DNA of 64,000 nucleotides from contig JALNQF010000124.1 of NCBI GenBank assembly GCA_028456385.1, positions 1-64,000 of the forward strand, given 5' to 3'. Shown here piece by piece: positions 1-14,673 of the stretch. The notes below the pieces were generated by a model. That model was not told the origin of the DNA. It did no database searches and saw only the letters and a list, made by a program, of their open reading frames with translations. Position numbers and translations under genes: made by a program. Source of the stretch: Ophiosphaerella korrae. Taxonomy: Eukaryota; Ascomycota; Dothideomycetes; Pleosporales; Phaeosphaeriaceae. Position 1 is the first letter of the stretch; the number at the start of each line of letters is the position of its first letter.

Positions 1-396
1 ACTTAAGTATTAACTTAAGTATTAAGCTAAGTATTAAGCTAAGTACTATAAAGAGTATTAGTAAAAAGTACTAATCTCTTACCTTCTAGTAGCTCTATAC
101 ACGTTAGTAAAAAGTAATAATCTTTTACTCTCTTATAACTTAAAGCTAAAATAAAATAGCTAGTATAACTTAATATAATCTAACTATAATATTAAAGACT
201 AATAAGGATTATACTATATAGATAATTTAACTATAATCTAGATATATAGTATATAATATTTAAGATAAGATTAACTTAAAATCTTCTACTTAGCTAATTT
301 AGAGACTAGAACTAATTAGAGCTCTAGTAATAGCTAACTATACTCTAGTATTAGGTATTAAGACTCCTATATAGTAGTCTAAACTCTTAGCTACTA
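1..396 (+). mobile_element. Ty1/Copia element, first segment (gag N-terminal part), RIP-degraded
   Basis: This AT-saturated stretch is the left-most visible part of a Copia element; its 5' LTR would lie outside the window. In one plus-strand frame the last part (about 270-396) is open except for TAA and TAG codons, as expected if CAA, CAG and TGG were hit by C-to-T or G-to-A changes. That frame continues at 7436 once Gypsy A and one copy of the TACTA duplication (392-396 and 7431-7435) are removed. The first 50 bases hold short direct repeats of an AAGTATTAA-like unit. Copia identity is taken from the domains at 15.9-19.0 kb in the same frame. No functional protein remains. Confidence 0.6.
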
Positions 397-838
397 TATA
401 ATAGGCTTACTAGAGTCGACTTCCTAATAGCCTAAAGAGTATTAGTAGATTAAGAGGTAATAATAAAAGTTTATATTTATAATCTATAATATACTAAGAA
501 TAGTAGAAGATATTTCGTAACTATCTTATAATATTACTCTTAGTTAATAATTAAATTACTAATACTATTCTAATAATAAGTATTTATTACTAACTATATA
601 CTTATATCTCTTAGCTAGCTTTATACTTTATATTTGCTAAGATCGTAAATTATAAATTTATTACGTGCCTAACTTTATACTTTATATTTACTAAGATTAT
701 AAATTATAAATCTATTACGTATCTTTATTATAGTTAGTCTTCTAGCTAAGTTTATTACCTTATAAGTTATACGTACTTTTATTATCTATAGTAAAGCTAA
801 CTAGTTTAAATTAGTCTTCTATTATTATAGCTATAATA
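397..838 (-). repeat. LTR of Gypsy A, left copy (3' LTR of the minus-strand element)
   Basis: The 442-bp LTR begins TATAATAGG (TGTAATAGG before mutation) and ends CTATAATA. It is preceded by target duplication TACTA at 392-396. It contains an internal tandem duplication of about 54 bp (around 610-720) sharing the core CTTTATACTTTATATTT. It differs from the copy at 6989-7430 mainly by C/T and G/A changes, for example TCG versus TTA near 522. Confidence 0.93.
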
Positions 839-3800
839 CTATTTTCTTCTTTAAGTAAGTTCTTATTTCTTTACTCTAGGCCTAAAGTTATTAGTCTAGT
901 TTCTTTATTTATTTCTAATTCTTTATTATTTTCTATATCTTCTTATTCTAATTATAATAAACTTTTTCTTATTACTTATATTACTTATAATAGAGTTAAA
1001 ATATTTCTTTATACTTATTATACTTACCTAAAGCTTACTTATTTTATTTCTTTAAAAGATAGTAAATATTATAGTAAATATATCTTTACTAATATTTAAT
1101 ATAAATATACTCTTTTAGGTATTTTTCTTATAGAGTATAAGTATTTAATTTCTATATAGTCTTTTCTTACTAAGTTATATAGGGTAAGCTATTAACTAAG
1201 CTTAAGAGATACTATTATTATAGCTTACTACTACTAAAGCTAAGTATAAGCTAACTCTTTATAAGCTAGTAGATCTTTATTCTTATATTAAGTATTTTTA
1301 TAAGATAAAAGCTTATAATAACGCTAAATTATCTAAATAGTTTTATACCTTAGAGGCTAAGATAGATCTTAAGGACGCTATAGAGGCTACTCTAGCTCCT
1401 ATTATATTAGATATTCCTAATATCTCTCTATTTATTATTAGTAGTAATAATTTTCTTAGTTTACTCTAAAGCGCTCTAAAGGGTTTTAACTTTAGAACTC
1501 TTTTAGTTTCTTAAAGTAGTTAAGGTTATCTTCTAGTTCCTATATATTTTCTTATAGTTTTTTTTTTTTATCTATACTTATTTATTCTACTAAGTAATAG
1601 TTTCTACTATTATAGAGCTAATATACTAGTATTTCTTTAACTTCTTATTCTTTTTATTCTCTATACGTATCTACTTTATATACTAGTAGTTCTACGTTTT
1701 ATAGTACTATCTTAAGTAGTACTATATAGAAGGTTAAGTATATTCTTATTTTATTTAGTAGTTTTAATTTAAATATAACTAGCGTAATTTCTTTCTTTAT
1801 TTTATATAATCTTATTTTAACGTAGTCTAATTTTAAACTTAGTCTCTTACTTTTAATATTTTTTTATATTAACTATACTTTTTCTTTTTCTTTAAATTAA
1901 GGTCTCTTTTTATATTTCTTATTATAGTACTTTACTATTTAATTATATAAGAACTCTACGTCTTATTTTAATTAGTTATATATATTTTTAAGTTTATTAG
2001 TAAAGTTTTCTCTTCTTAGAAACTAAAATATCTTTAATCTTAGTATTCTATATATACTTAGGTTAAATCTATAATTTATAAAGAAAGGTAATACTCTTAT
2101 TACTATATTCTTTACACTATTATATACTAACTATACTATAGGTAGTAGCTATACCTAATTATTCTAGTTATAGTTAAGGTAGTATTTTAAGTACTATTCT
2201 ACTATCTAATTTATTTGTTCTAATTATCTATCTATCTATAGGTAGTATACTATTAATATTATATATTTAATTCCTAGTTATACTATTATTATTCCCTATA
2301 GTTTTAATATAAATCTTATATCTCTATCTATAATAATCTTATCTAGTAGTCTATATTAACTAATTATAGTTCCTAGAACCTAGTATATAGTAACCTCTAT
2401 CTTACTTTTTTCTTTATATAGTCTAAAGTATAAGTACTTTATAAGCTTATCTACTATTATTAGAATTCTATTATACTTAACTCTTAATATTAAGTCTTTA
2501 GACTTAGGTAGTTTTATAATAAAGTCTATTATAATAACTTCTTATAGTTATTTTAGTACTTCTACTAGTTATAGTATCTTATATAGTATATATCTATTAT
2601 ATTTATTCTTTTAGTATTCTATATAGTTTTATAGTACTTCTATTACTATTTATCTTACTTTTAGGATATAATAATTTTATAGTAGTCTATCTAATATTTT
2701 TTTAATACCTTAGTAACTATATACTAGTAATTTATAGAATTATTATATAAATTCTTTTTAGATTTTCCTTAGGATATATATTCTTTTATAAGCTTATACT
2801 AGTTTTTCTTAGATTTCTAGTTTCTTTATTTCTTTAGATACTTTTTACGTTATTCTTTAAATCTATTTATTTAGCTCGCTACTTATTCTTTTAAGTATTA
2901 TAGCTATTTTAAGCGTATTTAGGACTAAATATCCTTCTTTATTCATAACTAAAACTATTCTAGTAGTACTTACTTCTTCTTATAAGTCTAGTCTTCTACT
3001 AAGAGTATCTATAAGTTAGTTGTTTTTCCCTTTTATATATATAATTTCTATATTAAATATTAATAAGAATTCCTACTATCTTATATATTATTATAATAGT
3101 TCTTTATTTAATATAAATCTTATAAGATTTCTATAGTCTATATAAACCTTTATTTAATATTTTACTCTTTATAAGTATACTCTCTATTATTTAAATACTT
3201 TATAGATTACTAGTATCTCTTTATTATAGATTAGGTAGTTAAGTTCTACTATTTTTATCTTCTTAGAGAAGTATTTAACTAAGTATTCTTTTTTAGTCTT
3301 TAGGTCTTCCTATATTAGTACTATCCTATAGGCTAAGTTAGATACGTCTATTTTTACTATTACTAGTAGGTCTAGGTTATATATTCTAATAACTAGGTTT
3401 TCTATAAACTTCTTTTTAATCTTATTAAATACTTTATTATATTCCTTTATCTATTTAAATAGTATATCTTTTTTTATAAGTATTATTATTAGTTTTATAT
3501 CTTTAGACTATCTTACTATTAACTTTCTATAAAAGTTAGCTAAGCTATAAAATTATTATACTACTTTTAGGTTCTTAGGTATTAGCTATTTATTAATTAA
3601 TCTAATCTTTTCTAGGTTAATTTTAATTTTTCCTAGTTTAATAATAAATCTAAGGAAGTCTATTTCCTTTATATAGAACTTGTATTTTCTTATTTTAAGA
3701 AATAATTTACTTTCTACTAGCTTCTCTAGTACTTTATATCCGTGTTATATATATTCTTCTTCTATTTCTAAGAATATAAAGATATTGTCTAGGTATATAA

Positions 3801-6800
3801 ATATAAATACGTCTAAGTACTCTCTTAGTACTATATTTATTCTCTCTTAGCAGGCTACTAGTGCGTTTATTAAACTAAATAGTATAACTAAGTATTTATA
3901 TAGTTTATATTATATTCTAAACGCTATTTTCTATTTATTACTTTCTTTAATTCTAATCTAGTAGTAGGCGTTCTAGATATCTAGTTTTATAAAGATTCCT
4001 ACTTTTTATAGTCTATCTTATATTACGTCTATTTATAGTAAAAGGTATTAGTTTTTATTTATAATTATATTAGTTTTCCTAAAGTCTATATAGAGTCTCT
4101 TATTACTTATTTCTTTTTTATCTATAAATATAAGTCTATATACTACTAAGGACTTAGATTTATATATCTATCTTTTCTTTAGTACGTTCTTAATAAACGT
4201 TTATTTAATTTTAGATTTTTCTTCTATTTTTCTATAAACTAGGCTCTATCTTATATCTTTATCTTCTTTTAGGTCTATTACTAGGTCCTATAGCTAATAT
4301 TCTAGAAAGTAATCTTTAGGTTTTATAATCTATTTTTCCTATTTCTTATATTCTTTAGGGAATTTTCCTTTATATATACTAATATTAGCTTTTAGCTTAT
4401 CTATTCTATAGTAGTTAATTTCTCCTATTCTCTAATTAATATATAGGTTAGTTATCTATAACTATAGTATTTCTAGTATTATATCTTGTTTGTTATTAAT
4501 TATTGTTATATCTATTACTATATTCTTAATTATTATTCCTTCTAATTTTAGCGTATAGAGAACTATTTTAAACCTAATAGGTTTCTAGAATAGTTTTCTT
4601 TTAATTATACTTAGTTATTAAAAGTATTTCTTTATTATATACTATATTCTTTATATTTCTATAAACTTCTTTAATATAAAGTTTCTTATAGCTTTACTAT
4701 TAATTATTAATTATACTTTCTTTCTTTAATAAGTACTTATCTTTATAATATATAGACTTCTTATACCTTCTAGCCTTTTTTACTTAGGTATTTTTATAAA
4801 TTATCTATCTTTTTAAAGCTATAGCTTTACTTTAAGTTTATATTCTTTATATTTTAGATATTTATTATACTTATATTTATACTATAGTCTTTCTAAGATA
4901 TATTTTTTAGGTAATTTTAGTTTAGGCTTTATTACTACGTATCCTTTTTTAGGTATAATTTCTTATCCTTAGATATCTTCTACTAGAATTACTCTTATAT
5001 AGTTATAGCCTCTTCTTCTTATAAGCTATACTTTATTATTTACTTTAAAGTTTTTATATATTCTATAATTCTTTTTTAAGTATAATATCTATAATACTTT
5101 AAAGTATACTAGATATTTTAGATCTATTATTTTATTATCCCCTTCCTAGTATTAATCTTTTCTAGGTATATCTATTATTAAGATATAGTATACTATTAGT
5201 ACTCTTAGTATATAGGCTTTATTAATCTATTATATCTTTTTTACAAGGTACTACTATTCTTTTTATATAGGTATACTTTTTACTATAACTATATATTACT
5301 TTATCTATTCTTAAAATAGTATAAACTTTATTTCTTTAGAATTATATTCTTTCTAGTCTTTATACACTTCTTCTATACTTATAACTAGTAAGTATTTCTA
5401 AATAAATATTTATTCTTTATTTTATTTCTTTATATCTATTATTATATAGCTATTATAACTATATATCTCTAGCTAGGTATACTTTATACTTCTTATACTA
5501 ATCTATTTTTTACTTTCTTATAGTTCTTTAAAAGAAGCTATAGTAGTTTCTTTATCTAGTACTAGTCTTTTAGCCTAGATTAATAGAGTCTAAGGCTCTT
5601 CTCTTTCTAAGTCTTCTATTAGTAAGTCTATTATATATACTATTTCTTCTAGCTATACTTTTATTCTTTCTTTTATTACTACTACTCTATTTCTTAGTTA
5701 TAAGAAGTATCTTACTCTCTACTTACTAGAAAGATATATATAGTAGTTATCTTTATAATAAAAGGTTTAATAGAGTATTATATATTATATTTCTTTACTT
5801 CTAGCTACTTTTTCTTAAGGTTTAGCTTATACTTATAGTATTTCCTTCTTCTTTTTAGTTGTTTTTAACTAAACTTCTTTATTTTTCTTATAGTCTTTAC
5901 TTCTACAATCTTTTATAAAGTATCTTAGTTTTCTATATTTATAATATACTATATCCTTTTTCTTCTATAACTAGTAGTTTTTTACGTAGTAGCTTTTCTT
6001 ACTATAGTTAAAATATATAAAGTCTTTATTCTTTTTTCTCTTCCTATCCTTATTTATGTTAAAGATTATAGTATCTCTAGTATTTTAGTTTCTAGTTTAG
6101 TTACTATATTTATTCTTTTTCTATTCTTAAAAGTTATTATTAATTTAGATTACCTACTACTTTAGAGCTTCTAGTATCTTAGGTTTCTCTATATATATTA
6201 TTTTATATCGAATTTTTACGTTAAGTTCTTATTTAAATTATAATATAAGAGCTAATTTATTTTATTCTATATTCTAGCTTAGTTATTTAAATTATAATAT
6301 ATATTCTAGAATACTTTTACTTTATGTAAGCCTTTTAAGTTTCTCTTTAGCTTATTAAGTAATATCTATATCTCTAAATACTACTCTTATTTATTTAGTA
6401 AAGTATTTATAACTTCTAAAAATAGCTTTAGTTTTATCTTTCTAGGTTATTAGCAAGTACGTTATATAATCTATCTAGTAAGGCTTATACTATCTTATTA
6501 CGTCTTCTTTAAAGTATAGTCTAATATATATTACCTTCTTTTCTTCTATATTAAAGTATAGTACTTATATATCTATCTAGAGTTATACTAATACTATAAA
6601 AAGTCTTAATTTTTCTCTTATTCTATTAAACTTCTTAAGAATAGGTATCTTTAGTAGTTTCTTTATTGCGCTTATCTCTAGTTATTAGGTAATTAGTTTT
6701 ATCTAGTTCTATCCTTTAATAATAGCTTTAATTTATACTTTATTCTACTTTAAGTAGTCTTATAGTTTCTTATTCTATATCTCTAAAGCTTTAATTACTA

Positions 6801-6988
6801 TTTTTATATCTTCTTTCTTAGAGATTAAGTTATTTAAGTAGTCTTTAATTTATTTCTATATAGTATTATCTAACTTATAGCTACTTATTAGTACTTTAAC
6901 TTCTTTCTTAGTTAAACTTTCTACTATTATATTAGCTAGACTATACGCTACTTATACTTTACTTCTTATAATAACTAAATTAGTAAGG

Positions 6989-7430
6989 TATAATAGGCTT
7001 ACTAGAGTCGACTTCCTAATAGCCTAAAAGGTATTAGTAGATTAAAAAGTAATAATAAAAGTTTATATTTATAATCTATAATATACTAGGAATAGTAGAA
7101 GATATTTTATAACTATCTTATAATATTACTCTTAGTTAATAATTAAATTACTAATACTATCCTAATAATAGGTATTTATTACTAACTATATACTTATATC
7201 TCTTAGCTAGCTTTATACTTTATATTTACTAAGATTATAAATTATAAATTTATTACGTACCTAACTTTATACTTTACGTTTACTAAGATCGTAAATCGCG
7301 AATCTATTACGTATCTCTATTATAGTTAGTCTCTTAGCTAAGTTTATTACCTTATAGGTTATACGTACTTTTATTATCTATAGTAGGGCTAACTAGTTCG
7401 AATTAGTCTTCTATTATTATAGCTATAATA
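6989..7430 (-). repeat. LTR of Gypsy A, right copy (5' LTR of the minus-strand element)
   Basis: The 442-bp partner of 397-838, same length and near-identical. It is followed by target duplication TACTA at 7431-7435. The internal 54-bp tandem duplication is kept at about 7210-7320. Confidence 0.93.
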
Positions 7431-8087
7431 TACTAGTTATAAAGCTTTTAAAGAAGACCTTAAATACTATAAAATATTAGCTAAGTAATACTATAGTAAC
7501 TAATATAAGTATAAAAAAGAGTAGTTAAGTCTCTAGTATATTATAATGTTTATCTAATCTTTAGTCTTACTATATTTACTACGTACGTACTACTTACTAA
7601 ACTAATCTCTATATTAGTAGCTATTAAACCTAAAGTAAACTATTAGCGTAGATAAGTATATTAAGTAAAAGTATATATATAATAGATACTTTAAATTACT
7701 TAAGCTTATAAAAAGCTTAGTAAATTAAGATATATAGATAGCTAAGTATAACTATATTACTACTAAGGCTAAAATATATTAAGTAGTAGAGTTACTATAA
7801 ATTAATATAATTACTTAAGACTTTTTAGTAGCTATTAAATATATAGTACTAATTTAGTCTATAACCTTTTAAGATAATAGAAAGCTATTACTTAGTATAA
7901 ACTAGAAAGAGATAATAAAACACTACTATAAGTATATAATAGTATACTATCTCCTAAATATAAAGAGGTATAAAGCTACTTTTATAGTAGATAATACTTT
8001 ACTTTATACTACTAGTAGTAATACTACTTAGAGTAAGACTAGAGACGCTTCTTTTATAGATAGCGCGCTACTTAATAAATAGAGTAG
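7431..8087 (+). mobile_element. Ty1/Copia element, middle segment (gag), RIP-degraded
   Basis: This is the stretch between Gypsy A and Gypsy B. From 7436 one plus-strand frame reads through to 8087, broken only by TAA and TAG. It yields gag-like pieces such as SYKAFKEDLKYYKILAK and SVDKYIK. The frame is continuous with the segment ending at 396 and with the one starting at 15119. The final AGTAG (8083-8087) is one copy of the Gypsy B target duplication. The absence of TGA among the stops fits decay through loss of CpA and TpG. Confidence 0.7.
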
Positions 8088-8527
8088 TATAATAGGCCTC
8101 CTATTATCGACTATAGGTACTTATCTAAAGAGAGTTAGTAGATTACAAAGTAATAGTAAAAGCTTAGAAGTAATCTATAATAACTATAAATAATAAAAGA
8201 TATTTTATAACTATCTTATATTAGTATTCTATAGTTAAGAGATTAAATTACTAATACTATCCTAATAATATATATCCTATTAACTATATACCTAGGCTTC
8301 TTAGCTAGCTTTATACTTTATATTTACTAAGATTATAAATTACGAATTTATTACGTACTAGCTTTATACTTTGTATTTACTAAGATCGCGAATTATAAAT
8401 CTATTACGTATCTCTATTATAGTTAGCTTCCTAATCTAGTTTATTCCCCTATAGGTTATATACGTTGTTATTATCTATAGTAGGGCTAATTAGTTTAAAT
8501 TAGTTTTCTCTTATTATAACTATAATA
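8088..8527 (-). repeat. LTR of Gypsy B, left copy
   Basis: A 440-bp LTR, TATAATAGGCC to CTATAATA, preceded by AGTAG. Inside the element it is followed on the plus strand by a pyrimidine-rich stretch that is the polypurine tract in minus. It contains the same internal tandem duplication as the LTRs of element A (about 8300-8410). Confidence 0.92.
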
Positions 8528-11500
8528 CTATTCTTTTCTCTAGGTAGGTTTTTATTCCTCTACCTTAGGCCTAAGGTTATTAGTCTAGTTTCTTTATTTA
8601 TTTCTAATTCCTTATTATTCTCTATATCTTTATATTCTAATCGCAATAAACTTCTTCTTATTACTTACGTTATACTTAATAGAGTTAAAATATTTCCTTG
8701 TACTTATTATACTTAGTTAAAGCTTACTTGTTTTATATCTTTAAAGGATAGTAAACACTATAATAAGTATATTCTAGCTAACGTTTAATATAAGTATATA
8801 CTATCTAGTATTTCTCTTACTAAGTATAAGTATTTAATTTCTATATAGTCTCTTCCTACTAAGTTATATAAAGTAAGCTATTAACTAGGCTTAAGAGATA
8901 CTATTATTATAGCTTATAGAAGCTAAAGCTAAGTATAAGCTAACTCTTTATAAGCTAGTAAATCTTTATTCTTATATTAAGCGTCTTTATAAGATAAAAG
9001 CTTATAATAATACTAAATTATCTAAATAGTTTTATACCTTAGAGGCTAAGATAGACCTTAAAGACGTAGTCTAAGCTATTTTAGCTCTTATTATATTAGA
9101 TATTCTTAATACTTTTCTATTTAGTACTAGTAGTACTAATTTTCTTAGTTTACTATAAAGCGCTCTAGAAGGTTTTAACTTTAGAAGTCTTCTAGTTTCT
9201 TAGAGTAATTAAGATTATCTTCTAGTTCCTATATTTTCTCTTATAGTTATCCTTTTTTATCTATACTTATCTATTCTATTAAGTAGTAATTTCTTCTATT
9301 ATAGAATTAGTACTATAAGATTTCTTTAACTTTTTATTCTTCTTATTCTCTATACGTATCTACTTTATATACTAGTAGTTCTATATTCTATAGTACTTAT
9401 TCTAGTAAAGCTATATAGAAAGTTAAGTATATCTTTATCTTATTTAGTAGCTTTAATTTAAATATAACTAGTGTAACTTCTTTCTTAATCTTATATAGTT
9501 TTATCTTAATATAGTCTAATTTTAAACTTAGTTATTTACTCTTAATATTTTTTTATACTAACTATACTTTTTCTCTCTTTCTAAATTAAAGTCTTTCTTT
9601 ATATTTCTTATTATAGTACTTTACTATATAGTTATATAAGAATTCTATATCTTATTTTAGTTAATTATATATATCTTTAAGTTTATTAGTAAAGTTTTCT
9701 CTTCTTAGAAACTAAGATATCTAATTCCTTAGTATCTAGTATATATTAGGCTTAAATCTATAGTTTATAAAAAAAAGTAATACTTTTATTACTATATTCT
9801 TTACGCTGTTGTATACTAACTATACTATAGGTAGTAGCTATACCTAATTATTCTAGTTGTAGTTAAGGTAGTATCTTAAGTATTATTCTACTATCTAATT
9901 TATTTATTCTAATTATCTATCTATTTATAGGTAGTATACTATAGATATTATATAGTATATTCCTAATTATACTACTATTATTCTCTATAGTTTTAATATA
10001 AATCGTATATCTCTATCTATAATAATTTTATCTAGTAGCCTATATTAGCTAATTACTATTCTTAAGACTTAGTATACTATAACTTCTATCTTACTCTTCT
10101 CTTTATATAGTTAGAAGTATATATACTTTATTAGCTTATCTACTATAGTTAAGATTCTATTATATTCTACTCCTAATATTAAATCTTTAGACTTAGGTAG
10201 TTTTATAATAAAGTCTATTATAATAACTTTTTATAGTTATTTTAGTACTTCTACTAGTTATAGTATTCTATATAGTACGTATCTATTATATTTATTCTTG
10301 TAGTATTCTATATAGTCTTATAGTACTTCTATTACTAGTTATCTTACTTTTAGAATATAATAGTCTTGTAGTAGTTTATTTAATATTTTTTTAATACCTT
10401 AGTAACTATATACTAGTAATTTATAGAATTATTATATAAATTCTTTCTAAATCTTACTTAGAATATATATTCTTCTATAAGCTTATATAAATCCTTCTTA
10501 GATTTCTAATTTTTTTATTTTTTTAGATACTTCTTACGTTATTTTCTAAATCTATTTATCTAGCTTACTACTTTTTCTCTTAAGTATTATAGCTATTTTA
10601 GGTATATTTAGGACTAAATATCTTTCTTTATTCTTAACTAGAACTATACTAGTAGTACTTACTTTTTCTTATAAGTCTAGTCTTCTACTAAAGGTATTTA
10701 TAAATTAATTATCTTTTTCTTTTATATATATAATTTCTAAGTTAAATATTAATAAGTATTCCTACTATTTTATATAGTATTATAATAGTTCTTTATTTAT
10801 TATAAATCTTATAAGATTCTTATAGTCTATATAAACCTTTATTTAGTATTTTACTCTTTATAGATATACTCTCTATTATTTAAATACTTTATAGATTACT
10901 AGTATCTCCTTGTTATAGATTAAGTAGTTAAGTTCTACTATTTTTATCTTCTTAGAGAAGTATTTAACTAGGTATTCCTTTTTTATTTCTAGGTCTTCTT
11001 AGATTAGTACTATTCTATAAACTAAGTTAGACGCATCTATTTTTACTATTACTAGTAGGTCTAGGTTATATATTCTAATAACTAAGTTTTCTATAAACTT
11101 TTTCTTAATCTTATTAAATACTTTATTATATTCCTTTATCTATTTAAATAGTATATCTTTCTTTATAAGTCTTATTATAAGTTTTATATCTTTAGAATAT
11201 CTTACTATTAACTTTCTATAAAAGTTAGCTAGCCTATAAAATTATTATACCTCTTTTAGGTTTCTTAGTATTAGCTATTTATTAATTAACTTAATCTTTT
11301 CTAAGTTAATCTTAATCTTTCCTAGTTTAATAATAAATCTAAAGAAGTCTATTTTCTTTATATAGAACTTATATTTTCTTATTTTAAAGAATAGCTTATT
11401 TTCTACTAGTTTTTCTAGTACCTTATATATATATTGTACGTGTTCTTCCTCTATTTCTAAAAATATAAAGATGTTGTCTAAGTATATAAATATAAATATA

Positions 11501-14500
11501 TCTAAGTACTCTCTTAGTACTATATTAATTCTTTCTTAGAATACTACTAGTATATTTATTAAGCTAAATAGTATAACTAAGTATTTATATAGTCTATACT
11601 ATATTCTAAATACTATTTTCTACTTATTACCTTTCTTAATTCTAATCTAATAATAGGCGTTCTAGATATCTAGCTTTGTAAAGATTTTTACTCTTTATAG
11701 TCTATTTTGTATTCTATCTATTTATAGTAGTAGGTACTAGTTTTTATTTATAATTACGTTAGTTTTTCTAAAATCTACGTAGAGTCTCTTATTACTAGTT
11801 CTTTTCTTATCTATAAATATAAGTCTATATACTACTAAAGATTTAGATTCTTTTATCTATCCTTTTTTTATTACGTTTTAGATAAATACTTATTTAATTT
11901 TAGATTCTTCTTCTATTTTTTAATAAACTAGGCTCTATCCTACGTTTTTACTTTCTTTTAGCTCTATTACTAAGTCCTATAGTTAATATTTTAGAAGGTA
12001 TTCTTTTAGTTCTATAAGCTACTTTTCCTATTTCTTATATTCTTTAGGGAATTTTCCTTTATAAGTATTTATATTAGCTTTTAATATATCTATTCTATTA
12101 TAACTAATTTCTTTAGTTCTCTAATTAATATATAGGTTAGTTATTTATAACTATAGTATATATTATATTATATTTTATTTATTATTAATTGTTGTTATAT
12201 CTATAACTATATTCTTAATTATTATCTTTTTTAGGTTTAATATAAAAAGAACTATTTTAAACCTAATAGGTTCTTAGAATAGTTTTCCTTTAATTATACT
12301 TAATTATTAAAGGTATTTCTTTATTATATACTTTATTTCTTATATTTTTATAAACTTTTTTAATATAAAGTTTTTTATAGCTCTACTATTAATTATTAAT
12401 TATACTTTCTTTCTTTAGTATATACTTATTTTTATAATATATAGGCCTCTTATACTTTCTAGCTTTTCTTATTTTAGTATTTTTATAAACTATCTATCTT
12501 TCTAGAGCTATAGCTTTACTCTAAGTTTATATTCTTTATATTTTAGATATTTATTATTTGTATATTTATACTATAGTCCTCTCTAGACGTATTTCTTAGT
12601 TAATTTAGGTCTAGGTCTTACTACTAGGTATCTATCTTCTAGAATTATTTTCTATCTTTAGATACTTTCTACTATAATTACTCTTATATAATTATAGCCT
12701 CTTCTCTTTATAGGCTATACGTTATTATTTACTTTAAGGTTTCTATATATAATATAATTCTTATCTAAGTATAATATCTATAATACTTTAAAGTGCACTA
12801 GGTATTTTAGATCTATTATCTTATTATCTCCTTCTTAGTACTTATCTTTACTAGGTATATTTATTATTAGAATATAGTATACTATTAGTACTCTTAGTAT
12901 ATAAGCTTTATTAATCTATTACGTCTTTCTTATAAGGTACTACTACTCTTTTAGTATAAGTATCTTTTTTACTATAACTATATATTACTTTATCTATTCC
13001 TAGAATAGTATAAACTTTATTTCTTTAGGATTACGTTCTTTCTAGTCTTTATATACTTCCTCTATACTTATAACTATTAAGTATATTTAAATAAATCTCT
13101 ATTCTTTATTCTATTCCTTTATATCTATTATAGTATAGCTATTATAACTATATATTATTAGCTAGGTATACTTTATACCTCTTATACTAACCTATTTCTT
13201 ACTTCCTTATAGTCTTTTAGAGGTAGTTATAGTAGTCTCTTTATCTAGTACTAGTCCTTTAGCCTAGATTAATAGTACTAGAAGCTCTTTCTCTTTTAAA
13301 TCTTCTATTAGTAGGTCTATTACTTAAGCTATTTCTTTTAGCTAAGCTTTTATTCTTTCTTTTATTATAGCTACTTTATATCTCTATTTCTATAAGAACT
13401 ATACTACTCTCTATTTACTAGAAAGATATATATAGTAGTTGTTATTATAATAAAAGGTCTAGTAAAGTATTATATATTATACTTCTTTACTCTTAGCTAC
13501 TTTCTCCTAAGGTTTAGCTTATACTTATAGTACTTCTTTCTTCTTTTTAGTTATTTTTAACTAGTTTTCCTTCTTTAAGTTTTTACTTTTATAATCTTTT
13601 ATAAAGTGTCCTAGTTTTCTATATTTATAGTATACTATATCTTTCTTTAACTTAGATCTATAGTTTTTTACGTAGTAGCCTAGTTTACTATAGTTAAAGT
13701 ATATAAAGTCTTTATTTTTTTTTTCTTTTTATCTTTATTAGCGTTAAAGATTATAGAGTCTCTTTTATTATAGTTCTAAGTATAACCTCTATATTTATTC
13801 TTCTTCTATTCTTAAAGATTATTATTAATTTATATTACTTATTATTTTAAGACTTCTAGTATTTATAGTTTCTCTATATATATTATCTTATATTAGATCT
13901 TAGAGTTAAGTCCTTATTTAAATTATAATATTAAAGCTAACTTATTCTATTCTATATTCTATAATAGTTATTTAAACTATAATATATATTTAGGAATACT
14001 CTAGTTCTATATAAGCTTCTCTAGCTACTCTTTAGCTTATTAAGTAACGTCTATATCTCTAAACGCTACTCTTATTTATTTAGTAAAGTACTTATAACTT
14101 CTAAAAATAGCTCTAGTTTTATCTTTTTAGGTTATTAGAGTATATATTATATAATCTATCTAGTAAGGTTTAAACTATCTTATTATATCTTCTTTAAGAT
14201 ATATTCTAATATATATTACTTTCTTTTCTTCTATATTAAAGTATAGTACTTATATATCTATCTAAAGTTATACTAAAGCTATAAAAGGTTTTAGTTTCTC
14301 TCTTATTCTATTAAACTTCTTAAGAATAGGTATCTTTAGTAGTTTCTTTGTCGCGCTTATTTCTAGGCGTTATATAATTAGTTCTATTTAGTTTTATCCT
14401 TTAATAATAGCTTTAATCTAGTCTTTGTTTTACTTTACGTATTCCTAGAGTTCTTTATTTTAGGTTTCTAGTGCGTTAATTACTATCTTTATATCTTCTT

Positions 14501-14673
14501 TTTTAGAGATTAGGTTGTTTATATATTCTCTAACTACTTTCTATATAGTATTATCTAACTTATAACTACTTATAAGTACTTTTACTACTTATTTAGTTAA
14601 ACTTTCTACTATTGTATTAGCTAGACTATACGCTACTTACGCTTTACTTCTTATAATAACTAAATTAGTAAAG

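Larger units (their letters stand above)
397..7430 (-). mobile_element. Ty3/Gypsy LTR retrotransposon A, complete but RIP-inactivated
   Basis: A 7034-bp element bounded by two 442-bp LTRs and flanked by the 5-bp duplication TACTA. Coding is on the minus strand. A purine-rich tract lies inside the left LTR when read in minus, so the left LTR is the 3' one. Degraded landmarks in minus order are: a gag CCHC zinc knuckle at about 5902-5946 whose first two Cys and His are now Tyr; a reverse transcriptase with FSLINALVA and FIYLDNIFIF (ancestrally FGLTNAPA and YLDDILIF) at about 3780-3900; and an integrase zinc region at about 2590-2740 with GIKKILDRLL and both Cys of the CxxC changed to Tyr. Many TAA and TAG codons interrupt every part. 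Sister copy B lies 660 bp downstream in the same orientation. Confidence 0.93.

Noticed and set aside
1..45. Regular short repeats at the left edge, considered as telomere or CRISPR-like array
   Set aside because: The unit does not match TTAGGG; the AAGTATTAA-like repeats are short, imperfect and part of the mutated Copia region.
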